Below, one piece after another: positions 17,132-26,841 of a stretch of DNA of 64,000 nt. How positions within the stretch are numbered: the stretch's first letter is position 1; every line of letters starts with the position of its first letter. The position numbers and the translations under genes were made by a program. Under the pieces are notes generated by a model. That model worked only from the letters and a program-made list of their open reading frames with translations. It did not search any database and was not told the origin of the DNA. The stretch comes from Elusimicrobiota bacterium (GTDB taxonomy: Bacteria; CAYTYR01; UBA6262), in contig PMCA01000017.1 in the NCBI GenBank assembly GCA_003153935.1, positions 33,655-97,654 of the forward strand. The letters are read 5' to 3'.

Positions 17132-18139
17132 ATGATAAAATTGGCGGTTGTGGGATTGGGATACTGGGGCCCGAATTTGCTGCGGGCTTTTAACCAGTTG
17201 CCGGACGCCCAGGTGGTGACCATCTGCGACGCGTCAGAGAAACAGCTGCGAAAATTCGCTGCTATTTATCCCGCGGCCAAGAACACCGCTAATTACGCCG
17301 ATGTTTTGAATGACCCCGAAATTGCCGCCGTGGTAATAGCCGTACCGGCGCCGCTGCATTACCAGCTGGTCAAAGAGGCTTTGGGGGCGGGCAAGCATGT
17401 TTTTGTGGAAAAACCCCTGGCCTTGAACCTGCCGGAAGCCGAAGAGCTGGTCACCCTCTCCGCGAAAAAGCAGCGGATCCTGATGGTGGGACATCTGCTT
17501 AAATATCACCCGGCCGTGGCCAAGATAAAAGAATATATCGATAATAAAGAGATCGGCGATGTCTTTTACATGTATTCCACCCGGGTGAACCTGGGACGTA
17601 TCCGGGTCCAGGAAAACGCTCTCTGGAGCCTGGCGGTCCATGATATCGCCGTGATCCTGCATTTAATGAATAATGTCCTGCCCCTGGAAGTCGCCGCCCA
17701 GGGAGGCGCTTACCTGACCAAGGAAGTGGAAGACGTGGTTTTCCTTAATATGTATTTCCCCAATAAGGTACTAGCTTCGGTGCACGCCAGCTGGCTAGAC
17801 CCGCATAAGATCAGGCAGTTGACCGTCGTCGGCTCGAAAAAGATGGCGGTGTTCAATGACATGGACGGGTCGGAAAAGATCCGCCTGTACGATAAGGGAG
17901 TGGATTTTCTCCCCAGTTTCCAGACCTATAGCGAATATCTGACTATACGCGACGGCGATATCCATATCCCCAAGATCCAGATGAAGGAACCCTTGCAAAT
18001 TGAATGCGGTCATTTCCTGCAATGCATCGCCGCTAATAAGACCCCGCTGACCGACGGAGTGGACGCGCTGCGGGTGCTGAAGGTGCTGGCCGCGGCGCAG
18101 GAGTCGCTTAAAAATAAAGGACGTCAAGTGGAGGTTTGA
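17132..18139 (+). CDS. Gfo/Idh/MocA oxidoreductase, WlbA/WbpB-like
   Basis: 335 residues. The NAD-binding loop '[15 protein letters not shown]' opens the protein, and '[13 protein letters not shown]' is the family's E-K-P motif, with Lys97 as the likely catalytic lysine. The C-terminal domain is the usual beta-sheet dimer interface. Followed at once by a WlbB-type acetyltransferase and a WlbC/WbpE-type aminotransferase, it is best read as the C3 dehydrogenase of UDP-2,3-diacetamido-2,3-dideoxy-uronic acid synthesis, which oxidises a UDP-N-acetyl-hexosaminuronic acid. The 6-dehydrogenase that would supply that substrate (WbpA) is not in the window. The role is inferred from the trio. Confidence 0.8.
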   Translation: MIKLAVVGLGYWGPNLLRAFNQLPDAQVVTICDASEKQLRKFAAIYPAAKNTANYADVLNDPEIAAVVIAVPAPLHYQLVKEALGAGKHVFVEKPLALNLPEAEELVTLSAKKQRILMVGHLLKYHPAVAKIKEYIDNKEIGDVFYMYSTRVNLGRIRVQENALWSLAVHDIAVILHLMNNVLPLEVAAQGGAYLTKEVEDVVFLNMYFPNKVLASVHASWLDPHKIRQLTVVGSKKMAVFNDMDGSEKIRLYDKGVDFLPSFQTYSEYLTIRDGDIHIPKIQMKEPLQIECGHFLQCIAANKTPLTDGVDALRVLKVLAAAQESLKNKGRQVEV

Positions 18140-18140
18140 G

Positions 18141-18725
18141 GTGGAAGAAAAAAAGGCTTTTGTGCATCCTACCAGTTTTGTGGACGAAGGTGTCGAGATC
18201 GGGCCGGGTACGCAGATCTGGCATTTTTGCCATATTTCCCCGGATGCGAAGATCGGGCGGGACTGCAAGATCGGCCAGAATGTTTTCGTGGATAAGGGAG
18301 TGGTGATAGGCAACACCGTAAAGATCCAGAACAATGTTTCGGTTTACCGGGACGTGACGCTGGAGGATTATGTCTTTTGCGGACCGTCGATGGTCTTTAC
18401 TAATGTTTTCAATCCTCGTTCCGCTTACGTCAGGCAGGAGAGCGAATACCGTAAAACCCTGGTTAAAAAAGGGGCGAGCATCGGGGCCAACGCGACCATT
18501 GTCTGCGGCAACACTATCGGCAGCTGGGCCTTCGTGGGCGCCGGTTCGGTGGTGACCAGGGACGTGCCTGATTACGCTCTGGTATACGGTAATCCCGCCC
18601 AGGTCAAGGGATGGTTCTGCGAATGCGGCGAAAAACTTAAATTCACCGGTGGTAAGGCGACCTGCCGGAAATGCGGACTGAAATACGTTAAGAAAAATAA
18701 TTTAGTGGAAAGGGCGGGCAAGTGA
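18141..18725 (+). CDS. Hexapeptide-repeat N-acetyltransferase, WbpD/WlbB-like
   Basis: 194 residues from a GTG start one base after the preceding stop, with GGAGG overlapping the end of the oxidoreductase gene. The hexapeptide repeats form a left-handed beta-helix ('[17 protein letters not shown]', '[19 protein letters not shown]'), and '[18 protein letters not shown]' is a signature of the WbpD/WlbB group, which acetylates the 3-amino group of UDP-2-acetamido-3-amino-uronic acid using acetyl-CoA. The C-terminus carries a small Cys cluster (C-x-C, 16 residues, C-x2-C), also usual in this group. The stop overlaps the next start (GTGA). Confidence 0.87.
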   Translation: MEEKKAFVHPTSFVDEGVEIGPGTQIWHFCHISPDAKIGRDCKIGQNVFVDKGVVIGNTVKIQNNVSVYRDVTLEDYVFCGPSMVFTNVFNPRSAYVRQESEYRKTLVKKGASIGANATIVCGNTIGSWAFVGAGSVVTRDVPDYALVYGNPAQVKGWFCECGEKLKFTGGKATCRKCGLKYVKKNNLVERAGK

Positions 18726-19819
18726 TCCCTATAATTGATCTTAAAGGACAGTACCAATCCATCAAGAAGGAAATCGACGAAGCAGTAGCCAGGGTTATCG
18801 CCAGCGGCGGTTATATCCTGGGGCCGGAAGTGGAGTCACTGGAAAAAGAGATCGCCACGTTTACCGGGGCGAAATACGCGATTGCGGTTAATTCCGGGAC
18901 CGATGCGTTACTCCTGGCTTTGAAAGCAGCGGGAATCGGTCCGGGCGATGAAGTAATAACCACTGCATTCAGTTTCATCGCGACCGCGGAAGTTATCTCT
19001 TTCCTGGGAGCTAAGCCGGTTTTTGTCGACATTGATCCGGCCGACTATAACCTGGTCGTTAGCCAGGTGGAACGGAAAATAACCTCCAGGACCAAAGCGG
19101 TAATACCCGTGCATCTCTATGGCCAGCCGGCGGAAATGGACGCGCTGATGGCATTGGCCGGAGCCAAGGGCCTGAAGGTGATCGAAGATTGTGCCCAGTC
19201 ACTGGGAGCTACTTATAAGGGACGGGTGACCGGAACTATCGGTGACGCGGGCTGCATCAGCTTCTTCCCGACCAAGAACCTGGGCGCTTTCGGTGACGGA
19301 GGGATGATCATAACCAACGACGAAAAAATGGCTAACCTGCTGAAGAAATTGCATGTCCACGGAGCGGGTGAAAAATATGTGCACGAAGTATTGGGTATGA
19401 ACAGCCGGCTGGACGCATTGCAGGCGGCGATATTAAGAGTGAAACTCAAATATCTGCCGGGATGGTCAAAGCAGCGAAATGAGAACACCTCTTTCTATAA
19501 CCGGAGCCTCAAAGGCCTGCCGCTGACCTTGCCCGTGCCCAAAGCGGACGTTTACCACGTCTATAACCAGTATACGATAGCGACGGAAAAAAGGGATGAG
19601 TTGCAGAAACACCTGAAAGAAAAGGGAATAGGCACCGCTATCCATTATCCGATCGCCCTGCCGTTCCAGCAGGCATTTTCTTATCTGAATTTGGACCTAA
19701 CGGAATACCCCGCGGCCAAAAAAGCGGCGCAATCCGTTCTTTCCCTGCCGGCCTTCCCGGAAATGACCCCGGCCCAAAAGGATGAAGTAGTAGCCGCTAT
19801 CAAAAGTTTCTTTGCCTAA
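18722..19819 (+). CDS. DegT/DnrJ/EryC1 aminotransferase, WbpE/WlbC-like
   Basis: 365 residues from a GTG start overlapping the acetyltransferase stop. This is a PLP enzyme that transfers an amino group to a keto sugar nucleotide. '[16 protein letters not shown]' binds the cofactor phosphate, '[15 protein letters not shown]' contains the Asp that contacts the pyridine nitrogen, and '[14 protein letters not shown]' carries the Schiff-base lysine. Together with the two genes before it, it would make the 3-amino group that the WbpD-like enzyme acetylates. A second DegT enzyme occurs at 37775, so sugar specificity should not be assumed. Confidence 0.88.
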   Translation: MIPIIDLKGQYQSIKKEIDEAVARVIASGGYILGPEVESLEKEIATFTGAKYAIAVNSGTDALLLALKAAGIGPGDEVITTAFSFIATAEVISFLGAKPVFVDIDPADYNLVVSQVERKITSRTKAVIPVHLYGQPAEMDALMALAGAKGLKVIEDCAQSLGATYKGRVTGTIGDAGCISFFPTKNLGAFGDGGMIITNDEKMANLLKKLHVHGAGEKYVHEVLGMNSRLDALQAAILRVKLKYLPGWSKQRNENTSFYNRSLKGLPLTLPVPKADVYHVYNQYTIATEKRDELQKHLKEKGIGTAIHYPIALPFQQAFSYLNLDLTEYPAAKKAAQSVLSLPAFPEMTPAQKDEVVAAIKSFFA

Positions 19820-19832
19820 AAAGGAGAGTTTC

Positions 19833-20303
19833 ATGGGACTGTTCAAAAGTATCTTCAACCGTTATTTTTCCCGCGCTCACCACATCCCCGCCAATCCCTA
19901 TAATCCGCATGCCTGGATAATCGGGGAGCCGAATTTAGGCAAGGGGTGCTGGATCGGGCCTTTTACCGTGATTGACGGTTCGGGCGGACTGGAAATAGGA
20001 GAGAATACAACCATCTCCAGCGGCACCCATATCTATACTCATAGCGCGGTGGCCAGGAATGTCTCCAAACGGGAACATCCCGAGCTCGACCGCCGGGCGG
20101 TGAAGATCGGTTGCTGCTGCCATATCGGTCCGAACAGCACTGTCCTAATGGGCGTCAAGATCGGTAATAATGTGGTGATTGGCGCCGGCTCAGTGATACT
20201 GGAAAACACGGAAATCCCGGATAATGCAGTCATGGCGGGTAATCCGGCCAAGTTGATAAGCAACAATTCCGGCAAGCTTTGGAAGGAAAAATGTGCGGAA
20301 TAA
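19833..20303 (+). CDS. Hexapeptide-repeat acyltransferase
   Basis: 156 residues from the ATG at 19833, with AAGGAGAG at 19820-19827. An upstream TTG at 19812 is in frame but lies inside the aminotransferase gene and has no ribosome site. The protein has LbH-type hexapeptide repeats ('GCWIGPFTVIDGSGGLEIG', 'VKIGNNVVIGAGSVILENT') and the family ending 'VMAGNPAKLI'. It resembles maltose/galactoside or sugar O-acetyltransferases and probably acetylates a sugar of the surface glycan. Its end overlaps the asparagine-synthase-type gene by 13 bases. Confidence 0.83.
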   Translation: MGLFKSIFNRYFSRAHHIPANPYNPHAWIIGEPNLGKGCWIGPFTVIDGSGGLEIGENTTISSGTHIYTHSAVARNVSKREHPELDRRAVKIGCCCHIGPNSTVLMGVKIGNNVVIGAGSVILENTEIPDNAVMAGNPAKLISNNSGKLWKEKCAE

Positions 20304-22120
20304 CGGGCTTTTACAGTTTTAAAGAAGGATCGACCATTGTCGCCCCGGTGCTGAAGGAAATGATGGATATCATTTCCCACCGTGGACCGGATGACTCTGG
20401 TTCCTGGTTCGGTTTTCCGTTTCAGGACCGGCCACGGGTAGGGCTGGGGCATCGCCGGCTTTCCATCATCGACCTGGCTAAAGGCCAGCAGCCGATGACC
20501 AATGAGGACGGTTCCTGCCGGGTCATTTACAACGGCGAGATATATAATTATAAAAAACTGCGCGGTGAACTTGAAGCGAAAGGACATAAGTTCTCCACTG
20601 CCAGCGATACTGAAGTGATCCTGCATTTGTACGAGGAATACGGGAAAATGGCGCCGGAACTTTTAAATGGCATGTTCGCTTTCGCCCTGTGGGACGAGCG
20701 CCGCAAAAGGATGCTGCTGGCTCGCGACCGCACCGGCACCAAATCTCTTTATTACTGGAACGACGGCAATATACTGCTTTTCGGCTCGGAGATAAAATCC
20801 CTGCTCAAGAGCGGCCTGTTCCATACGGAACTGGACCAGGAGGCGATGCGCGAATATTTTACCTTTCAGAACATTATCAGCGACCGAACTTTGTTCAGGA
20901 ATGTGCGTATGCTTAAGCCCGGCTGGCGGATGATGATCGAGGATAATAAACTAACGAGTGAAGAATACTGGGATTTCCGTTATACGGAGAGGCCGGACCG
21001 CGGCGAACAGTATTATGTTGACCGCCTGCGCGAATTATTGCCGGAAGTGGTCAAGAACCAGCTGGTCAGCGACGTGCCGCTGGGCAGTTTCCTGAGCGGC
21101 GGTATAGATTCAAGCACCTTGGTGGTGCTGGCCAACCGGTTCCTGTCCCCGTTAAACACATTTACCGTCGGGTTCAATATGGACTCGGTCAGCGGCCTGG
21201 AAACCAGTTTTGACGAGAGAAAAGAAGTAGAAGAACTCATTAACACCCTGCATGTCCGTCATCATGACGTGGTCCTGCATTCCGGGGACATGCAAAGTAT
21301 CTTCCCCAAGCTGGTCTGGCACCTGGAGGATCTCAAGCTCGGTATCAGCCACCCGAATTATTACGCCTGTAACCTGGCCAGTAAATTCGTCAAAGTGGTT
21401 CTCTCCGGAGCGGGCGGGGATGAAATATTCGCCGGTTATCCCTGGCGTTACCAGCTGGGGCTGGAAGCGTCTGAAAAAGATTTCAGCGACATTTATTTTA
21501 ATTACTGGCAAAGACTGGTCAAGATCAATGAACAGAAGGACTTCTTCTCGGCGCAGACTTTCACGCGGGTAAGAGATTATGATCTGAAAGGTATGTTCAC
21601 GGGGGTGCTGGGTGCTTGCTCAAGCCCAGACCGGCTGGATAAGATCCTTTACTTCGAGAGCAAGACTTTCCTGGCAGGCCTGTTGACCGTTGATGACAAG
21701 CTGGGCATGGCCAACTCAGTCGAAGTAAGGGTGCCGTTCCTGGACAATGACCTGATCGATTTTATGGAAACGGTGCCGGCCATTTATAAATACAGGCAAG
21801 GCTCTTCAAAATACCTGCTGAAAAAAGCGCTGGCAGGCATCCTGCCGGAATTCGTGCTTAAGCGCAAGAAACAGGGGTTCGCCTCACCGGAGCAGTCCTG
21901 GTACAAGGGCCCGTCCATGGGTTATGTGCGCGAGATACTGCTCAATGACCGGACCCTGGGCCGTGGTTATTTTAACGCTGACTATATCAAGAAGTCCATA
22001 GATGAACACATCTCCGGCCAGGTTAATCAGCGGCTGCTGATCTGGTCACTGCTTAGCTTTGAATGGTGGTGCCGGATATTCCTGGACGGGATGAGCCTGG
22101 ACGAAATAAGGAAAGATTAA
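20291..22120 (+). CDS. Asparagine synthase (glutamine-hydrolysing) family amidotransferase, first copy
   Basis: 609 residues from the ATG at 20291. This start is fixed because Cys2 ('MCGITGFYS') must be exposed as the glutaminase nucleophile; a TTG at 20279 would bury it. Residues 2 to about 200 are the class II glutaminase ('RRLSIIDLAKGQQPM', 'VIYNGEIYNY'). The ATP-binding synthetase domain has 'SGGIDSS' at about 269-275 and 'LSGAGGDEIFAGYP'. In a polysaccharide locus, AsnB-like proteins often amidate the carboxyl of a uronic acid (WbpS/WbmE type), and a diacetamido-uronic-acid-type module lies just upstream. That role is inferred; true asparagine synthesis is not excluded. The next gene starts one base later. 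Confidence 0.9.
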   Translation: MCGITGFYSFKEGSTIVAPVLKEMMDIISHRGPDDSGSWFGFPFQDRPRVGLGHRRLSIIDLAKGQQPMTNEDGSCRVIYNGEIYNYKKLRGELEAKGHKFSTASDTEVILHLYEEYGKMAPELLNGMFAFALWDERRKRMLLARDRTGTKSLYYWNDGNILLFGSEIKSLLKSGLFHTELDQEAMREYFTFQNIISDRTLFRNVRMLKPGWRMMIEDNKLTSEEYWDFRYTERPDRGEQYYVDRLRELLPEVVKNQLVSDVPLGSFLSGGIDSSTLVVLANRFLSPLNTFTVGFNMDSVSGLETSFDERKEVEELINTLHVRHHDVVLHSGDMQSIFPKLVWHLEDLKLGISHPNYYACNLASKFVKVVLSGAGGDEIFAGYPWRYQLGLEASEKDFSDIYFNYWQRLVKINEQKDFFSAQTFTRVRDYDLKGMFTGVLGACSSPDRLDKILYFESKTFLAGLLTVDDKLGMANSVEVRVPFLDNDLIDFMETVPAIYKYRQGSSKYLLKKALAGILPEFVLKRKKQGFASPEQSWYKGPSMGYVREILLNDRTLGRGYFNADYIKKSIDEHISGQVNQRLLIWSLLSFEWWCRIFLDGMSLDEIRKD

Positions 22121-23314
22121 ATGAAAATAGGTTTCCTGGGAAATTTAGCCGGTAACGCCTGGCAGATGGCCAAGAACTTCCGCGCCGCGGGGCTGGATAC
22201 CGAGTATATAAACGATCTTGATCATTATCATCTGTTCTGTTTCCCGGACTGGTACGAACAATACCTGAAGATCGGTATGGATAAAGTTGAGGAGACCAGG
22301 CAGGCCTGGCTCGCTAAACTGGCGAGCCCAGGCGGCAAGCCCCGGGGTAAAACATGGTCTCTGGCCGCTCTGAAAAGTTATAAGGATGTCCCGGCAGAAA
22401 AAACCGCGATAAGCCTGGATCAGATCCGTTCCTGCGATAAGCTGGTTGTCAGCGGTATAAACGGGATGCTGCTGGCCGCGGCAGCGGGCAAAGAACATGA
22501 TTGTATCTTCTGGCCGGCAGGTGGGGACTGGCGCCTCATAACCGAGGGAGAAGGCCGCCCGTCCGGGATCAAAGCCCGGTTGCCGTTCGAGTTCACCCGG
22601 TTGATCCTGAAAAGTTCCCTGGGTAAGTATCCTGTATTTTCTTCTCATGATCCGGTTCAGGATTATTCCCGGCGCTGGCATAAGAAACTGCGCTATTTGC
22701 CTTTCCCTCTGCCGGTCCATCAACCGCTGAAAAGTAAGGAAAAAGTTTGGGAGTTGATCGGGCTCGATGAGCGGGAAACGGCAGGGAAGACCGTGATCTT
22801 TATGCCTTCACGGATAAGCTTCATCTGGAAGAAGACCAATGTTTTCCTGGAAGCGTTCCTTGAGGCCAGCAGCCGTAACAGGAATTTACTGCTGATTGTT
22901 CCGGCCTGGGGCCAGGACCGTGACAGAGTGTGCGAGATGACGGATGGCGCCTCGATAAAACTCCTGGATTCAGTTTTTTCCATCCCGTTTCTATATGACA
23001 TTTACAGCCACTGCGACCTGGTCGCCGACCAGTTCTCGCTGGGTAGTTACGGAACAGCCGCGGTCGGCGCTTTTTCCTGCGGCCGGCCGGTGCTGACCTA
23101 TATTGACGAGGACCGGTTCCGGGAAAAGGGGTTCCCTGTCCCTCCGGTCATAAACTGCCGCACCAAAGAAGAGATCGTCAGCGCCCTGGAAAAAGTAGCT
23201 GCGCATCCCGACCTGCTTAAAGAAAAAGCCGGGCAAATGAGGGAATGGTTCCTGATCACTCACCAGTATCAGGCCGCCGCCAAAAAGCTGAATGAATTAT
23301 TAGCTGAATTCTAA
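22121..23314 (+). CDS. Putative GT-B glycosyltransferase
   Basis: 397 residues, starting directly after the preceding stop. The opening 'MKIGFLGNLAGNAWQMAKNF' looks like the first Rossmann unit of a GT-B protein. Near the end, 'DLVADQFSLGSYGTAAVGAFSCGRPVLTYI' corresponds to the donor-binding region of GT4 enzymes, but the standard E-x7-E pair is absent. The first domain of the fusion protein at 29283 has a closely similar 'DIVADQFVIGAYS' segment, so both belong to one divergent group. The donor and acceptor sugars are unknown. Confidence 0.65.
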   Translation: MKIGFLGNLAGNAWQMAKNFRAAGLDTEYINDLDHYHLFCFPDWYEQYLKIGMDKVEETRQAWLAKLASPGGKPRGKTWSLAALKSYKDVPAEKTAISLDQIRSCDKLVVSGINGMLLAAAAGKEHDCIFWPAGGDWRLITEGEGRPSGIKARLPFEFTRLILKSSLGKYPVFSSHDPVQDYSRRWHKKLRYLPFPLPVHQPLKSKEKVWELIGLDERETAGKTVIFMPSRISFIWKKTNVFLEAFLEASSRNRNLLLIVPAWGQDRDRVCEMTDGASIKLLDSVFSIPFLYDIYSHCDLVADQFSLGSYGTAAVGAFSCGRPVLTYIDEDRFREKGFPVPPVINCRTKEEIVSALEKVAAHPDLLKEKAGQMREWFLITHQYQAAAKKLNELLAEF

Positions 23315-23328
23315 CGGAAAAGACAGAA

Positions 23329-24891
23329 ATGAACAATAAAACTATCATTCTAGTGAATGTAACGGAAATAGTAAGAGATAGAAGGTCAGACATAGTCTTT
23401 CCCTTAGGGATGCTATACCTGGCCAATAGTCTAAAACAGGCCGGATATACTTCAGTAAAGAAATTCAATATCCCCACTATAGAGATAGACCAATTCATTG
23501 AGCAGATCAAGAACGAGGATATCCTTTTCGTGGCGGTCTGTTCTATCCTGACCGGACTGAAAATAAAAGCAGCCAGCCAGGTCTCGGAAGCATTGAAGAA
23601 GGCGGTAAAAGCTCCAATTGTCTGGGGAGGCTTGTTCCCCAGCACTCTACCTGAACTTTGCCTGAAGAAGGATTATGTGGATATGATCGGCATGGGCGAA
23701 GGAGAAGAACTGGTCGTCGATATCGCCAGGATATATGAGAACAAGCTTGAGCGGGAGATGGTGAAAGGGATCGCTTATAAAGATAGTTCGGGCAAAATAG
23801 TGGTCAACGAAAAAAGGCCGCCTCTGGAGAACCTGGATCGTTTCCGGCCAGACCTGGAGGACGTGGAGGTTAATGATTACATTCAGGTCATGGACGGGGG
23901 AAGATTCCTGCCTTATCCGATAATGACCTCTCGCGGCTGTCCCTACAATTGCGCTTTCTGTTACAATAATGCTTATAATAACCGACGCTGGAGAAAATAT
24001 TCGGCCGGATATGTTATCGATTTTTTGAAGGACTTGAAGGAGAAGGCAAATTTCGATTACATCGTATTGGCCGACGACAATGCTTTCGTGGACAAAGAAC
24101 GGCTGGTGTTGATCATGAAAGAACTATTCGCCCTGGGGGTCAAGATCAGCCATTTCGGTCTCAAACTCAACAATCTGCAGGGGACGGACCTGCAGGATTT
24201 TGTCGATAACGGGGTTCGCAGCATATATTACGGTATTGAATCGTTTCAGGACCGGGTGCTTAAGCTTTGCAATAAAGAACATACCAGAGCCCAGATCCTG
24301 AACGCCATCGAATTGATAAGCCGTTATCCCAGACTGAAGGTTGTCGCCGGGGTGGTCATGGCCATGCCGGGTGAAACCATAGACGACATTAGGGCGGATA
24401 TCCGGGAAGCGGTCGACAACATCAGGTTTGGCGGCAATCTCAGCATTTACACAGTTATCCTGTTTCCCCTGCCGGGAACAAAATTCTACGATGATCTGAT
24501 CAGCGAGGGTGTATTAAAGGAGGCCGAAGATATTAACTACTGGGTGGATATGAGCCCGTATGAAAGCGAAAACATCCTGAGAAAAATGCGGCCGGAAGCC
24601 TCCAAGAAAGATATCAGGCTCATGATCATGGCTAAGAGATATACTGAAAGTGTCATTAACCTCTCTCGCTATGCAGAGAATCAGGGCGAGACTGGCCGGT
24701 TGTACAGACTGAAAAACCGGCTAAAGAACCTGGGAAGATATTTCTTTTTCAGCCTGGGGAAATGGCGGCTGAAAAATGAAGTATTCTTTTGGAGCGGCCT
24801 GGACTTTGTCGGGCTCAAATTTTTGTTCAATGTCGAAAGGGTCGGGAGTAAGATTATACAGAGCAGGATAATGCAGAAGCTGATGAGATGA
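23329..24891 (+). CDS. Radical SAM protein with N-terminal cobalamin-binding-type domain, first copy
   Basis: 520 residues. Residues 1-150 have the flavodoxin-like layout of B12-binding radical SAM enzymes ('FPLGMLYLANSLKQAGY', 'VWGGLFPSTLPELCL', 'GMGEGEELVVDIARI') without the His of the classical D-x-H-x-x-G loop. The cluster-binding motif C204-x3-C208-x2-C211 lies in 'SRGCPYNCAFCYNN', followed by the radical SAM barrel. Such enzymes methylate unactivated carbons or rearrange sugars, lipids and antibiotics. It overlaps the next gene (ATGA). The substrate is unknown; a glycan or lipid-carrier modification is inferred from the locus. Confidence 0.87.
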   Translation: MNNKTIILVNVTEIVRDRRSDIVFPLGMLYLANSLKQAGYTSVKKFNIPTIEIDQFIEQIKNEDILFVAVCSILTGLKIKAASQVSEALKKAVKAPIVWGGLFPSTLPELCLKKDYVDMIGMGEGEELVVDIARIYENKLEREMVKGIAYKDSSGKIVVNEKRPPLENLDRFRPDLEDVEVNDYIQVMDGGRFLPYPIMTSRGCPYNCAFCYNNAYNNRRWRKYSAGYVIDFLKDLKEKANFDYIVLADDNAFVDKERLVLIMKELFALGVKISHFGLKLNNLQGTDLQDFVDNGVRSIYYGIESFQDRVLKLCNKEHTRAQILNAIELISRYPRLKVVAGVVMAMPGETIDDIRADIREAVDNIRFGGNLSIYTVILFPLPGTKFYDDLISEGVLKEAEDINYWVDMSPYESENILRKMRPEASKKDIRLMIMAKRYTESVINLSRYAENQGETGRLYRLKNRLKNLGRYFFFSLGKWRLKNEVFFWSGLDFVGLKFLFNVERVGSKIIQSRIMQKLMR

Positions 24892-26105
24892 AGATAAAAT
24901 TCCGGAAATTTCCCTATCCCTATAAGGCGGCTATCACGGTATCCAACGACATCGACCTGATGGAGTGGGAAACTTTTGCCGGTATCTACAATTTCTTGAA
25001 TACTAAGAAGGATACGAAATTCGGCCCAGGCTTGGGCCTGGCTTTAAGTTCCAGCATTTTCTTTTACTCTATAGATTCCAAGACGATCTCTTATTTCACA
25101 GGTATATCGGAACGGAAGAGCGTTTACGCCGAGAGGATCGCCGGGCTGATCAGAGCCGGGGTGATCGATACCTTACATAGTTACGGTGACTGGGGGACCT
25201 ACGGCCAGGCGGATTACGGGTTCAACCGGAAATACGCCGAGCAAGTCCTTAATGAACTGGAAAAGAATTCGCTTAAATTAAGGGTTTGGACCAATCATGG
25301 GCACGATAATTCGATCCAGAATATATCCCGCGGCAGATCAGGCCGAACCTATGAACAGGGTGATGATCCCGGTTCCCCGGCTTATCACGCTGACCTGCTC
25401 GATAAATACGGGGTAAGATATTTCTGGGCGTCCAGCACGAACATCCCCGGCCAGGAATTTTCCAACGCCGGTTATGCCCTGGAAGTTTTGCGGGGAAAAG
25501 GCAGCCTGAACACCTGGAAAGAGAATCTCCGGGGCCGCAACAAGTTGTTCTCTGAATATGAATGCTTGGACGGCAGGATAAGAGAATTCTTCGTAAGATA
25601 CCGGGGAGAGAAAAAGGCGGTCGTGGAGAACCTGCCCAGCCAGCTTTCTCCCGCTACTATCGATTCCCTGTCCGCTGCCGGCGGCTGCCTGATCGTTTAT
25701 ACGCACTTCGGCGCCCGGATGGAAAGTGATAAAGTCATCAGCAACAGTCCCTGGCTGCCCGACGCATTCGTCGGCACCATGAGATATCTGGCGGAAAAAA
25801 ACGCGGCAGGTGATATATGGGTAGCGCCGCTGGCGGTACTGCTTGACCATAACTTCCTGGTTAACAAAACCACTCTGACAGTGGAAACAGATAAGCAAGG
25901 GACCTGTGCCAGGATAAATTTCCCAGCCGGCGCTGAATGTCCCCTGCCAGCCGGATTGTCCCTGGAAGCTGAAGGCCAGGATGCCGAAAGGCTGGAAACC
26001 CTGTCTGCGGGTGGGAAACGTATCCGACTGGAGAAAATTCAGGCCGCAGGGGATAAGGTAGTTTTCAGAATTCCCGGGGCAAAAATTGAATTTCCTATAA
26101 TTTGA
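24888..26105 (+). CDS. Protein of unknown function, possibly NodB-like fold
   Basis: 405 residues. I do not recognise the family. There is no signal peptide or membrane helix, so it is probably cytoplasmic. Spaced motifs 'AITVSNDIDLMEW' (two Asp), 'TLHSYGDWGTYG' (His) and 'VWTNHGHDNS' (two His) are arranged roughly like the metal ligands of NodB-fold deacetylases, and the C-terminal 80 residues look like a beta domain. A carbohydrate-active or sugar-phosphate role is plausible from the locus, but the fold assignment is a guess. It starts by ATGA overlap with the radical SAM gene, so the two are likely made together. Confidence 0.5.
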   Translation: MKIKFRKFPYPYKAAITVSNDIDLMEWETFAGIYNFLNTKKDTKFGPGLGLALSSSIFFYSIDSKTISYFTGISERKSVYAERIAGLIRAGVIDTLHSYGDWGTYGQADYGFNRKYAEQVLNELEKNSLKLRVWTNHGHDNSIQNISRGRSGRTYEQGDDPGSPAYHADLLDKYGVRYFWASSTNIPGQEFSNAGYALEVLRGKGSLNTWKENLRGRNKLFSEYECLDGRIREFFVRYRGEKKAVVENLPSQLSPATIDSLSAAGGCLIVYTHFGARMESDKVISNSPWLPDAFVGTMRYLAEKNAAGDIWVAPLAVLLDHNFLVNKTTLTVETDKQGTCARINFPAGAECPLPAGLSLEAEGQDAERLETLSAGGKRIRLEKIQAAGDKVVFRIPGAKIEFPII

Positions 26106-26118
26106 GAAGAGGGTTAAT

Positions 26119-26841
26119 GTGGTAGACAGTTCCTGGAAACTTGATGAAAAAATAACCGACTTGCTTTCACCGTTCGAACAGGATTTCCTAAGGACCGAGC
26201 TGGGACGCTCTCTTGAATATTATCGCCGCCGGCTGAAAAAGATAGGGTTCGAAGGAAAGGACAGGGTCCTCGACGCTGCCTGCGGTATGGGACAATGGTC
26301 CCTGGCCCTGGCTACTTTGAATTCTTCGGTTATCGGCCTGGATCAGGCCATGCCCCGGCTGTGCGTCGCCAATGAATTGAAAAAGGCGAACCATGCTGAT
26401 AATCTCCAGATCAAATACGGTGATTTCCATCACCTGCCATTGGAGACAGGTTCCCTGGAAGCTGTTTTCTGCAATATTGCCCTGATGTACGGAAGAATAG
26501 AAGAAGTCCTGGCTGAATTCTCCCGGGTCCTTAAGAAAGGCGGAGAAATGTATGTAAATGCCGCCGGTTACGGCTATTACCTGGACCTGGTTGTTTCCCG
26601 GGGGCTGGCAAATAAAGACATAAGACTGGCTAAGCTGGGAATTAAAATAATAGTGAGCAGCCTGCTCGGAGGGAAAAAGGATGTAGCCGTGTCTGCAGCC
26701 GGTTTCCGCGCGATGATAGAAAAAGCAGGGTTCAAGATAAAAGATTTTGGCCTGGAGGGGGAATTGACCGGTGATCCGATTTACAAAAAGGAATATAAGG
26801 GGCTGCCCTGTATATTTGAAACTGTGGCAGTGAAGCTATGA
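26119..26841 (+). CDS. Class I SAM-dependent methyltransferase
   Basis: 240 residues from a GTG start behind GAAGAGGG. Motif I is 'RVLDAACGMGQWSLALA', the acidic end of beta-2 is 'VIGLDQAMP', and 'VLKKGGEMYVNAAGYGYY' is the post-II region. The family is Methyltransf_11/25-like. It overlaps the flippase gene by four bases (ATGA). A sugar or lipid-linked glycan substrate is inferred from the neighbours only. Confidence 0.83.
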   Translation: MVDSSWKLDEKITDLLSPFEQDFLRTELGRSLEYYRRRLKKIGFEGKDRVLDAACGMGQWSLALATLNSSVIGLDQAMPRLCVANELKKANHADNLQIKYGDFHHLPLETGSLEAVFCNIALMYGRIEEVLAEFSRVLKKGGEMYVNAAGYGYYLDLVVSRGLANKDIRLAKLGIKIIVSSLLGGKKDVAVSAAGFRAMIEKAGFKIKDFGLEGELTGDPIYKKEYKGLPCIFETVAVKL

